This document shows, in pieces, positions 54,204 through 61,945 of a stretch of 64,000 nucleotides of DNA. Made by a program: the position numbers and the translations under genes. The notes under the pieces were generated by a model. That model saw only the letters and a list, made by a program, of their open reading frames with translations, ran no database searches and had not been told where the DNA came from. Within the stretch, counting starts at the first letter, position 1; every line of letters begins with the position of its first letter. Source of the DNA: Kitasatospora sp. A2-31 (lineage in GTDB: Bacteria; Actinomycetota; Actinomycetes; Streptomycetales; Streptomycetaceae); assembly GCF_022288725.1 (NCBI RefSeq), contig NZ_JAKNTA010000021.1:1-64000 (forward strand), in the 5' to 3' direction.

Positions 54204-54995
54204 ATGGAAGCAGGGATCGTGGATTCCGGCCCAGTGCAGGTGCTGGACGTCTCCGGCCCCGCGTACCGCCGGGCCTTCGAACTCTTCCTCGCCGGGACCG
54301 ACGAGAAGCCGCTCACCCACGCCCGGCTGGGCGAGGTCGTCGCCGGCCTGGAGCGCCGCCGGGTGCTGCTGGACGTGGGCGCGGGCGAGGGCAGGACCAC
54401 CGCGTACCTGGCGCGCCACTTCGAGCGCACGGTGGCCGTCGAACCGAGTGCGGCGATGCGCGAGAAGCTCCACGCGGCCTGCCCCGGGGCGCTGGTGCTG
54501 CCCGAACCGATCGACCGTGCCCGGCCGCCCGAGCCGGCGGACCTCGTCCACCTCTCGCACGTGCTGTACTACGTGCCGGCCGAGGAGTGGCTGCCGGTGG
54601 TCGGCCGGATCCTGGACTGGACGGCTCCCGGCGGCACCCTCCTGGTGGTCCTCCAGAACCCGGAGAGCCCCTGCATGCGGATGGCCGCGCACTTCACGGG
54701 CGTCCGGTACGACCTGCGGCCGCTGGCCGAGAGCCTGCGCGAGCGCGAGCCGGCGCACGAGTACGCGCTGGAGACGCTCGACCTCCGCTACCGGACCGAC
54801 CGCCTCGACGAGGCGGTGGACGTCGCGGAGTTCATGGTGAACGTGGCCGACCTCGCCACCATGGACCCGCTGCCCAACCGCGGCGAGCTGGCCGCCTACG
54901 TCCGGCGGCACTTCGCCCAGCCGGACGGCGGCTACGTCATCGGCCACACCCAGGACATGCTGACGGTCCGGCGGGCGGCGCGAACGGCCGGGTGA
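54204..54995 (+). CDS. Class I SAM-dependent methyltransferase
   Basis: 263 aa; GAGGAGGGGG lies 7 bp before the ATG. Rossmann-type SAM motif VLLDVGAGEGRTTAYLARHF (motif I, near residue 55), VAVEPSAAM (acidic end of strand 2), PADLVHLSHVLYYVPAEEW (motif with the post-II strand) and WTAPGGTLLVVLQNP. The substrate is unknown and there is no obvious partner gene. The C-terminal half carries FTGVRYDLRPLAESLRER and may define substrate. Confidence 0.87.
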   Translation: MEAGIVDSGPVQVLDVSGPAYRRAFELFLAGTDEKPLTHARLGEVVAGLERRRVLLDVGAGEGRTTAYLARHFERTVAVEPSAAMREKLHAACPGALVLPEPIDRARPPEPADLVHLSHVLYYVPAEEWLPVVGRILDWTAPGGTLLVVLQNPESPCMRMAAHFTGVRYDLRPLAESLREREPAHEYALETLDLRYRTDRLDEAVDVAEFMVNVADLATMDPLPNRGELAAYVRRHFAQPDGGYVIGHTQDMLTVRRAARTAG

Positions 54996-55019
54996 GGCTT
55001 CCGGACGGTACAGCCGGGC

Positions 55020-55097
55020 GAGGTGGCCGGGCGAGGTGGCCGGACGAGGTGGCCGGACGAGGTGGCCGGACGAGGTGGCCGGGCGAGGTGGCCGGAC
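55020..55097. repeat. 13-bp tandem repeat, 6 copies
   Basis: Six consecutive units of GAGGTGGCCGGRC between the methyltransferase and EamA genes. Unlike most arrays in this window the unit is not a multiple of three, so it reads through in shifting frames and is not coding. Confidence 0.92.
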
Positions 55098-55182
55098 GAC
55101 GCATCAGGGCGGTGCGACCGGGCGAGGCGGCCGGTTGTCGCGCCCGGCGGGACCGGCGGGACCGGCGGGCCGGCCCGCGGTA

Positions 55183-55200
55183 TTTCGGTGGGAGCCGAAA
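55183..55200. promoter_or_regulatory. Inverted repeat and -10 box before the EamA gene
   Basis: TTTCGG-TGGGAG-CCGAAA is an operator-like inverted repeat. TAGGTT at 55212-55217 is placed as a -10 for transcription starting at the ATG at 55225, so the mRNA may be leaderless; no ribosome binding site is visible. Confidence 0.5.
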
Positions 55201-55224
55201 CGTGCGGGGCGTAGGTTCACCGGC

Positions 55225-56109
55225 ATGGATCTCTCTGTGGCGGGCACGACCCGAATCGACGGCAGGACACTGGCGGCCGCTTCCACGACGGTGCTGCTCT
55301 GGGCGTCCGCGTTCGTGGCGATCCGCAGCGCCGGTGCGCACTTCGGGCCGGGGGCGCTGGCGCTCGGCCGGCTGCTGGTGGGCGCGGTGGCGCTGCTCGC
55401 CCTGCTGGTGTACCGGCGGGAGGGGCTGCCGCCGCGGGCGGCCTGGCCGGGGATCGCCGCCTCGGGCCTGCTCTGGTTCGGGCTCTACATGGTCGCGCTG
55501 AACTGGGGTGAGAAGCAGGTCGACGCCGGCACCGCCGCCATGCTGGTCGGCATCGGGCCGGTGCTGATCGCGCTGCTGGGCGGCTGGCTGCTCAAGGAGG
55601 GCTTCCCGCCCAAGCTGCTGGCCGGGATGGCGGTCTCGCTGGGCGGGGCGGTCGTGGTGGGCTTCTCCATGTCGAGCGGGGGCGGCAGCTCGGTGCTCGG
55701 CATCCTGCTCTGCCTGCTGGCGGCGACGGTGTACGCGGGGGGCGTGGTGAGCCAGAAGCCCGCCCTTCGGCACGCCACGCCGCTCCAGGCGACGACCTTC
55801 GGCTGCCTGATCGGCGCGGTGGCCTGTCTGCCGTTCGCGCCGCAATTGGTCTCGGACCTCGCGGACGCCCCGCTGTCCGCGACCCTGAACGTGGTGTACC
55901 TGGGCCTGTTCCCGACCGCGCTGGCGTTCACCACCTGGGCGTACGCCCTGTCCCGCACGACGGCGGGCCGGATGGGCGCGACGACGTACTCCGTGCCGGC
56001 CCTGGTGGTGCTGATGGCGTGGACGCTGCTGGGCGAGGCGCCCGGAGCGCTGACCCTGGCGGGCGGCGCCCTCTGCCTGGCCGGCGTCGCGGTCTCCCGG
56101 CGCGGCTGA
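55225..56109 (+). CDS. EamA-type (DMT superfamily) transporter
   Basis: 294 aa with about ten membrane helices in two EamA halves (about 15-140 and 155-290). WASAFVAIRSAG, LNWGEKQVDAGTAAMLVGIGPVLIALLGG and the C-terminal TTYSVPALVVLMAW match the RhaT/EamA pattern. It is a drug/metabolite transporter of unknown substrate. It stands alone between gaps. Confidence 0.9.
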   Translation: MDLSVAGTTRIDGRTLAAASTTVLLWASAFVAIRSAGAHFGPGALALGRLLVGAVALLALLVYRREGLPPRAAWPGIAASGLLWFGLYMVALNWGEKQVDAGTAAMLVGIGPVLIALLGGWLLKEGFPPKLLAGMAVSLGGAVVVGFSMSSGGGSSVLGILLCLLAATVYAGGVVSQKPALRHATPLQATTFGCLIGAVACLPFAPQLVSDLADAPLSATLNVVYLGLFPTALAFTTWAYALSRTTAGRMGATTYSVPALVVLMAWTLLGEAPGALTLAGGALCLAGVAVSRRG

Positions 56110-56191
56110 CAGGAGCGGCCACGGGCCTTCCGCGCCGGGCCGGCCGAACGACCGGTCCGGCCGCCGGCCAGGCGGACCCGGCGCCGGTCCC

Positions 56192-56235
56192 GCTCCGGCT
56201 CCGGCCCCGGCTCCGGCCCCGGCTCCGGCTCCGGC
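56192..56235. repeat. 6-bp CCGGCT/CCGGCC repeats
   Basis: About seven hexamer units after the EamA gene. The 56110-56412 gap otherwise contains the promoter of the peroxidase operon. Confidence 0.8.
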
Positions 56236-56317
56236 GGCAGGACCGCACCGCCCCCGCAGGCCATCACTCGAACTCCCCGGTGACGCTCCGTGAGCCCGTC
56301 GGGAGGCTGACCTCCGG

Positions 56318-56379
56318 TTGACAGCGCTCTCGACGACGAAGCTACGTTGGGTAGTGGTGCTGTCACATTTCGTGACAGC
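56318..56379 (+). promoter_or_regulatory. Promoter and operator of the peroxidase-oxidase-decarboxylase operon
   Basis: A TTGACA -35 (56318-56323) is followed by a TACGTT -10-like element with a 19-bp gap (56343-56348). Just downstream lies GCTGTCAC-N5-GTGACAGC (56359-56379), a perfect 8-bp-arm inverted repeat. A regulator bound there would block or modulate transcription. The regulator itself is not encoded in the window as far as I can tell. Confidence 0.65.
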
Positions 56380-56412
56380 TCCTGCCTGTTACCCACCGCG
56401 AGGAGCCCGAGC

Positions 56413-57903
56413 GTGACCACGACGCCCACCCGTCCCACCACCGTGCCGTCCATCGAGCAGCTGCCCCAGCCGAAGCTGCGCACGAACACCGACATCCAGG
56501 GCAACATCCTGGCGGCGTTCAACAAGGACTTCACGGACTTCCGCTACCTGCACTTCCCGGACGCCGCCAAGGGCCGCGGCTGGCTCTCCGCGATCCTCAA
56601 CACCGTCGCGACGACCAACGAGACCGAGGACTTCAACGAGCAGTACTCGTTCGCCCGCCGGGCCAGCGGCCGCGACCCCGCCCTCGCGACAGTCCGCTGC
56701 GGGGTCTCGCTCACCTTCGAGGGCCTGCTGACCGTCGCCGTCGACCCCGATCAGGTCAAGAAGGACCTCAGCGGCTTCCCGGCGTTCTGCGCGGGCGCGG
56801 CCGCGCGGGCCGAGGCCCTCGGGGACGCCGGCGAGAGCGGCCCCGAGCACTGGCTGTTCGGCTCCGGGACCGGCGACAAGGTCGTGCACGCCGTCCTCAT
56901 CGTCGCCGCGGACACCGACGAGCTGCTGAACGAGAAGCTGAAGAACCTCGACGCGGTCGAGAACGCGCACCAGATCACCCGTGTCCACGTGGACCAGGGC
57001 CGCACCCTGACGGGCCCGCTGAAGGGCCACGAGCACTTCGGGTACAAGGACGGCATCTCCCAGCCCGGCGTGAAGGACTTCCACCGCGAGGACCCGGACA
57101 ACAAGGGCTTCCGCGACAACCACGCCGGGACCGAGCTGATCGAACCCGGCGAGTTCGTCTTCGGCCACAAGAGCGAGGCGGGCGACCGGACGGCGCCCGC
57201 CTGGATGACGAACGGCTCGCTCCAGGTGGTGCGCCGGCTGCGCCAGGACGTCGCGGGCTGGAACAAGGCCGTGGTGGAGGGCGTCGAGAACTTCACCGGG
57301 ACGATGGACCCCAACCGGCTCGGCGCCTGCCTGGTCGGCCGTGCCAAGGACGGCACGCCGCTCGCCCCGCCGACCGGCGCCCTGACCGGTCTCGGGTCCG
57401 ACCGCAACGACTTCGACTACGAGAACGACCCGATCGGCCAGCACACCCCCTGGGTCGCGCACATCCGCCGCACCCACCCGCGCGCCTTCGCCGGCATCGG
57501 CGACGGCAAGCCCAAGAGCCACCGGCTGATGCGCCGGGGCATCCCCTACGGCCCCGAGTTCCCGGGCGGCGCGGACGACGGCAAGGACCGCGGGCTGATG
57601 TTCGTCTGCTACGGCACCTCGTTGGAGATGCAGTTCGAGCTGGTCCAGCAGCACTGGGCCAACGACCCGAACTTCCCTCCCGGGGACCCGACGGGCGCCC
57701 CGCACGTCCCAAACGGCCCGGACAAGGTCATCGGCCTCGCCGGCAAGGCCGAGATCGGCCTCGCGGACGGCACCTCCGGCACGGTCGACATGAAGCGCTT
57801 CGTCCGCACCACGGGCGCGCTCTACGCCTTCACCCCCTCGATCAGCACCCTGCGCCTCCTCGCCGAGGGCAAGGACCTCCCCAACAAGCCGGTCGGGTCC
57901 TGA
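56413..57903 (+). CDS. DyP-type heme peroxidase, cytoplasmic
   Basis: 496 aa from a GTG with AGGAG 7 bp upstream. Ferredoxin-like N-terminal region (TDIQGNILAAFNKDFTDFRYLHF) and the DyP signature GYKDGISQPGV, where Asp213 is the distal acid that replaces the usual distal His; LMRRGIPYG with a nearby heme-ligand His region and LMFVCYGTSLEMQFELVQQ follow. There is no Tat or Sec signal, unlike lignin-active secreted forms, so it likely works inside, using H2O2. It is the first gene of an operon with an H2O2-producing oxidase next. Confidence 0.88.
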   Translation: MTTTPTRPTTVPSIEQLPQPKLRTNTDIQGNILAAFNKDFTDFRYLHFPDAAKGRGWLSAILNTVATTNETEDFNEQYSFARRASGRDPALATVRCGVSLTFEGLLTVAVDPDQVKKDLSGFPAFCAGAAARAEALGDAGESGPEHWLFGSGTGDKVVHAVLIVAADTDELLNEKLKNLDAVENAHQITRVHVDQGRTLTGPLKGHEHFGYKDGISQPGVKDFHREDPDNKGFRDNHAGTELIEPGEFVFGHKSEAGDRTAPAWMTNGSLQVVRRLRQDVAGWNKAVVEGVENFTGTMDPNRLGACLVGRAKDGTPLAPPTGALTGLGSDRNDFDYENDPIGQHTPWVAHIRRTHPRAFAGIGDGKPKSHRLMRRGIPYGPEFPGGADDGKDRGLMFVCYGTSLEMQFELVQQHWANDPNFPPGDPTGAPHVPNGPDKVIGLAGKAEIGLADGTSGTVDMKRFVRTTGALYAFTPSISTLRLLAEGKDLPNKPVGS

Positions 57904-57928
57904 CCGCCGCACACCGCGAGGAGACACC

Positions 57929-60049
57929 ATGGAGAACCCCGTCATCGCGGGCACGGCCGACGACCGCGCCCGCTGGCAGACCTGCCAACAGCTGGCGCGC
58001 GAGCTGCTGCTCGTCGGTCCGGACGGCAAGGACCTGAAGCTGCGCTACCTCGACGTCCTGATCAAGGACGGCATCCCGGCGACGGACGAGCCCAAGGACG
58101 TGCTGATCGTCGGCGCGGGCATCGCGGGCCTGGTCGCCGGGAAGCTGCTCAAGGACGCCGGACACAACGTCACCATCCTGGAGGCCAACGCCAGCCGGGT
58201 CGGCGGGCGGATCAAGACCTTCCGTGCCGCCGACGACGCCGCCGAGACACCGTTCTACGACCCGGAGCAGTACGCCGAGGCCGGGGCCATGCGGCTGCCC
58301 AGCTTCCACCCGCTCACGCTGGCGCTGGTCGACAGCCTCGGTCTGCAGCGGCAGCTGTTCTTCAACGTCGACGTCGATCCGGACACCGGCAACCAGAACG
58401 CGCCCGTGCCGCCGGTGGTCTACGAGTCCTTCGAGCCCGGCAAGGTCTGGAAGTACGGTGCGGACAGCCCGGACTTCCGCGAGCCGGCCAAGCGCTTCAA
58501 CTCCTGGATCCGCACCAACCGGCTCCAGGCCCGCCGCAAGGAGTACGCCGCCGACCCGAGCTGCGTCAACGAGGGCTTCCACCTCACCGGCGACGAGGTG
58601 CGGATCACCGCCGCCGACATGGTCAACCAGGCGCTCGAGCCGGTCCGCGACTACTACTCGGTGATCAAGGACGGCAAGCGGGTGAACAAGCCGTTCGCCG
58701 AGTGGCTGGACGGCTGGGCCCGGGTGATCCGCGACTTCGACGGCTACTCGATGGGCCGCTTCCTGCGCGAGTACGCGGGCTTCAGCGACGAGGCCGTCGA
58801 GGCGATCGGCACCATCGAGAACATGACCTCGCGGCTGCACCTGGCCTTCTTCCACACCTTCCTCGGCCGCAGCGACATCGACCCCAGGGCCACCTACTGG
58901 GAGATCGCGGGCGGCAGCTGGAAGCTGCCGGACGTGCTCGCCGCCGAGCTCCGGGACGAGCTGCGGATGGGCGAGCGGATGATCCGGATGGAGTACTGGG
59001 ACCCCCGCCGGGACGGCGGCGGAGCCCGCAACGTCGGCCCGGTCGGGCCGCAGGTCGCCGTCCAGACCGTCCCCGAGGACGATCCGGAGGCCGAACCCAC
59101 CGTCTGGAAGGGCGACTTCGCGATCGTCACGGTACCGTTCTCCGCCCTGCGGTTCGTCCAGGTGACGCCCCCGTTCTCCTACAAGAAGCGCCGGGCGATC
59201 ATCGAGACCCACTACGACCAGGCCACCAAGGTGCTACTGGAGTTCTCCCGCCGCTGGTGGGAGTTCACCGAGGCGGACTGGAAGGTCGAACTCGACTCCA
59301 TCGCCCCCGGCCTGTACGAGTACTACCAGCGGGCCGGCGAGGACGACGCGGAGGCGGCCGTGGCCGCCGCCCACAACGGCCACCGGCCGCCGCGCAACCT
59401 GCCGGACGTGCTGCTCGGCGCGCACCGGAGCGTGGACGAGCGCCGCATCAGCCAGGGCCAGCGGGACGTCTACCAGAGCACCCCGCTGCTGCGGGCGAGC
59501 GTGCGCCCCGCCACCAACTGCTTCGGCGGCGGCTCGACCACCGACAACCCCAACCGCTTCATGTACTACCCCTCGCACCCGGTGCCCGACGGCGAGGGCG
59601 GCGGTGTCGTGCTGGCCAGCTACAGCTGGTCGGACGACGCGGTGCGCTGGGACTCCATGGAGGACGACGAGCGGTACGTCTACGCGCTGCGCAACCTCCA
59701 GTCGGTGCACGGCCGGCGGATCGAGGTGTTCTACACCGGCTACGGCAAGACGCAGAGCTGGCTCCGCGACCCGTACGCGTTCGGCGAGGCGGCGGTGTAC
59801 ACCCCGCACCAGATGACCAGCTTCCACCTCGACGTGGTCAAGCCCGAGGGCCCGGTGCACTTCGCCGGCGAGCACGTCTCGCTCAAGCACGCCTGGATCG
59901 AGGGCGCGGTGGAGACCGCCGTCCGGGCGGCCATCGCCGTGCACGAGGCTCCCCCGCCGCCGCCCGCTGCGGAACCCGAGGGCCGACCCGAGGTGCAGGT
60001 CCGCCGGGAGAGCCGGCTGGAGAGCCGGCAGGAGGAGCTGAGCCGATGA
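57929..60049 (+). CDS. L-glutamate-oxidase-like flavin amino acid oxidase
   Basis: 706 aa; GAGGAG lies 5 bp before the ATG, 25 bp after the peroxidase stop. FAD-binding GxGxxG in VLIVGAGIAGLVAGKLL (near residue 60) and EANASRVGGRIKTF; long stretches closely follow my memory of Streptomyces L-glutamate oxidase (LGOX), e.g. RYLDVLI, AGAMRLPSFHPLTLAL, DMVNQALEPVRDYYSV, SRLHLAFFH, WWEFTEADWK, GPVHFAGEHVSLKHAWIEGAVETAVRAA. Length also equals the LGOX precursor (about 700). It would turn L-glutamate (or a related amino acid) into 2-oxoacid, NH3 and H2O2. Unlike secreted LGOX it has no visible signal peptide. The tail from residue 670 is Pro/Glu/Arg-rich. Confidence 0.88.
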   Translation: MENPVIAGTADDRARWQTCQQLARELLLVGPDGKDLKLRYLDVLIKDGIPATDEPKDVLIVGAGIAGLVAGKLLKDAGHNVTILEANASRVGGRIKTFRAADDAAETPFYDPEQYAEAGAMRLPSFHPLTLALVDSLGLQRQLFFNVDVDPDTGNQNAPVPPVVYESFEPGKVWKYGADSPDFREPAKRFNSWIRTNRLQARRKEYAADPSCVNEGFHLTGDEVRITAADMVNQALEPVRDYYSVIKDGKRVNKPFAEWLDGWARVIRDFDGYSMGRFLREYAGFSDEAVEAIGTIENMTSRLHLAFFHTFLGRSDIDPRATYWEIAGGSWKLPDVLAAELRDELRMGERMIRMEYWDPRRDGGGARNVGPVGPQVAVQTVPEDDPEAEPTVWKGDFAIVTVPFSALRFVQVTPPFSYKKRRAIIETHYDQATKVLLEFSRRWWEFTEADWKVELDSIAPGLYEYYQRAGEDDAEAAVAAAHNGHRPPRNLPDVLLGAHRSVDERRISQGQRDVYQSTPLLRASVRPATNCFGGGSTTDNPNRFMYYPSHPVPDGEGGGVVLASYSWSDDAVRWDSMEDDERYVYALRNLQSVHGRRIEVFYTGYGKTQSWLRDPYAFGEAAVYTPHQMTSFHLDVVKPEGPVHFAGEHVSLKHAWIEGAVETAVRAAIAVHEAPPPPPAAEPEGRPEVQVRRESRLESRQEELSR

Positions 60050-61878
60050 GCGGCGGCGACGAGTGGACGGTGGCCCGCTACCTGGCCACCAGGCTGGAGC
60101 AGCTGGGCATCCGGCACCTGTTCGGGGTACCGGGCGACTTCCTCGGCCCGTTCCTGACGATCATGCACGAAACCACCGCGGTGCGCTGGGTCGGCACCCC
60201 GACCGAGATGGGCGGCGGCTACGCCGCGGACGCCTACGCCCGGGTGCGGGCCGCCGACGCCGACCCTGCGCAGGGCGGACACGGCGTCGGCGCGGTCGCG
60301 GTGACCTACGGGGTGGGTGCGTTCAGCCTGCTCAACGCCGTCGGCGGCGCCTACGTCGAGGACGTGCCGCTGATCGCGATCAACGCGGCGCCCTCCTACG
60401 AGCAATGGCTCAACCAGCAGGCCGTCGGCCTGCTCACCTCGCACATGAGCCCGCGCCGGGAGAGCAACCTCGACGTCTACCGTCAGGTCACGGTGGACGC
60501 GCAGGTGCTCTCCAACCCGGGGCTCGCACCCTCGCAGATCGACAGCGCGATCACCGCCTGCCTGACCGAGCGCAAGCCCGTCTACCTGGAGGTCATGGAG
60601 GACCTCTGGCACGCGCCCTGCGCGCCTCCACAGGGCGAACTCCGCGCTCACGAGCGGCCGTTCACCGAGCGGAACCAGGAGATGCTGGACAAGGCCGTCA
60701 CCGCGGCGGTGGAGCTGATCAGGAGGTTCGGCACACCGATCGTCTGGGCCGGCGAGGAGCTCGTCCGTCAGCGGCTGGAGGACGAGCTGCTGGACTTCGT
60801 CCAGCTCACCCGGATGCAGTTCTGCACCACGGTCGGCGCGAAGTCCGTGGTCTCCGAACGGCACCCGCTGTTCGCCGGCGTCTACAACGGCAGGGCGAGC
60901 CTGCCGGAGATCCGGCGGACCTTCAGGAACGCCGGGTGCCGGATCGGCCTGGGCACCTGGTCCACCTCCAAGAACCTCGGCGGCGAGCAGTCGATCGGCG
61001 ACGACTGGATCGTGGCGGCCCGGGGCGGCGTGAGTGTCGGTGCCAAGTACTTCCCGGAGGTCCAGCTCGGCCGGTTCATCCCGGCGTTGCGCGAAGGGCT
61101 GGGCGCTCGGACCTTCCCGGACGACCACTTCGCGCTGGCCTACGCGGCGGGCCTGGACGTCCCGGCCAGCACGGCCGACTTCCTGGACTCGCTGAGCTCC
61201 GACGAGCACCCGGCCGAGCTGACGTACGACAGCTTCTTCCAGCACGTCAACCACTTCCTGGAGCACCGGGCCACCGGCGGGGACCCGGACGCCCCCTCGC
61301 CGTTCACCGTGGTCTCGGACGCGGCGTTCGCGCTGCTCGGCTCGATGAACCTGCGGATCACCGAGCGGGCCGGGTTCCTGGCCCAGAACAGCTGGCTGTC
61401 CATCGGCTACTCGGTCGGCGCGGCCACCGGCGTGGCCCTGGGCCGGCAGCAGGCGATGAAGCGGCCCCTGGTGTTCGTGGGGGACGGCTCGTTCCAGGAG
61501 ATCTGCCAGGAGCTGTCCACCCAGGTGCGGCACCACCTGCGGCCGGTGGTCTTCGTCCTGGACAACGAGGGCTTCTACGGCATCGAACAGATGCTGGTGA
61601 GCCCCTGCTACTACAAGGAGAAGCCCTCGAACGGGGCCGACTTCTACAACGTGCTGCACCCTTGGCGGTACGAGAAGCTGGCCGAGGTGTTCGGCACGGA
61701 CAAGGACCGGATGCACGGGTTCGAGCTCACCACCCACGCCGAGCTCGACGCGCTCCTGACGGACATCGCCGATGCCGGCAACGACATCAACCACGCGCCG
61801 ATCCTGGCCCGCGTCCGGCTGAGCCGGCACGACTACCCGAAGGCGCTCCAGTACAAGATCGACGAGAAGTGCCCGTAG
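60046..61878 (+). CDS. Thiamine-diphosphate-dependent 2-oxoacid decarboxylase (pyruvate/indolepyruvate decarboxylase-like)
   Basis: 610 aa. Its ATG overlaps the oxidase stop (ATGA), with GGAGGAG upstream. Pyr domain: HLFGVPGDFLGPF and the catalytic Glu in TPTEMGGGYAADAYAR (near residue 55). The C-terminal PP domain has the TPP/Mg motif starting GDGSFQEICQELS (Asp480) and ending VFVLDNEGFYGIEQ. The family decarboxylates a 2-oxoacid to an aldehyde. Paired with the oxidase, the probable substrate is 2-oxoglutarate or another product of that oxidase (inference). Confidence 0.9.
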   Translation: MSGGDEWTVARYLATRLEQLGIRHLFGVPGDFLGPFLTIMHETTAVRWVGTPTEMGGGYAADAYARVRAADADPAQGGHGVGAVAVTYGVGAFSLLNAVGGAYVEDVPLIAINAAPSYEQWLNQQAVGLLTSHMSPRRESNLDVYRQVTVDAQVLSNPGLAPSQIDSAITACLTERKPVYLEVMEDLWHAPCAPPQGELRAHERPFTERNQEMLDKAVTAAVELIRRFGTPIVWAGEELVRQRLEDELLDFVQLTRMQFCTTVGAKSVVSERHPLFAGVYNGRASLPEIRRTFRNAGCRIGLGTWSTSKNLGGEQSIGDDWIVAARGGVSVGAKYFPEVQLGRFIPALREGLGARTFPDDHFALAYAAGLDVPASTADFLDSLSSDEHPAELTYDSFFQHVNHFLEHRATGGDPDAPSPFTVVSDAAFALLGSMNLRITERAGFLAQNSWLSIGYSVGAATGVALGRQQAMKRPLVFVGDGSFQEICQELSTQVRHHLRPVVFVLDNEGFYGIEQMLVSPCYYKEKPSNGADFYNVLHPWRYEKLAEVFGTDKDRMHGFELTTHAELDALLTDIADAGNDINHAPILARVRLSRHDYPKALQYKIDEKCP

Positions 61879-61890
61879 CCGTCCCCGAGC

Positions 61891-61923
61891 GCACCGGCCC
61901 CCGTCCCCGACGGGGGCCGGTGC
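61891..61923. terminator. Strong terminator between decarboxylase and CYP102 genes
   Basis: Perfect 15-bp stem (GCACCGGCCCCCGTC / GACGGGGGCCGGTGC) with a three-base loop between convergent genes. Confidence 0.92.
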
Positions 61924-61945
61924 GCTGCCCGGGCGGGTGCGTGCG

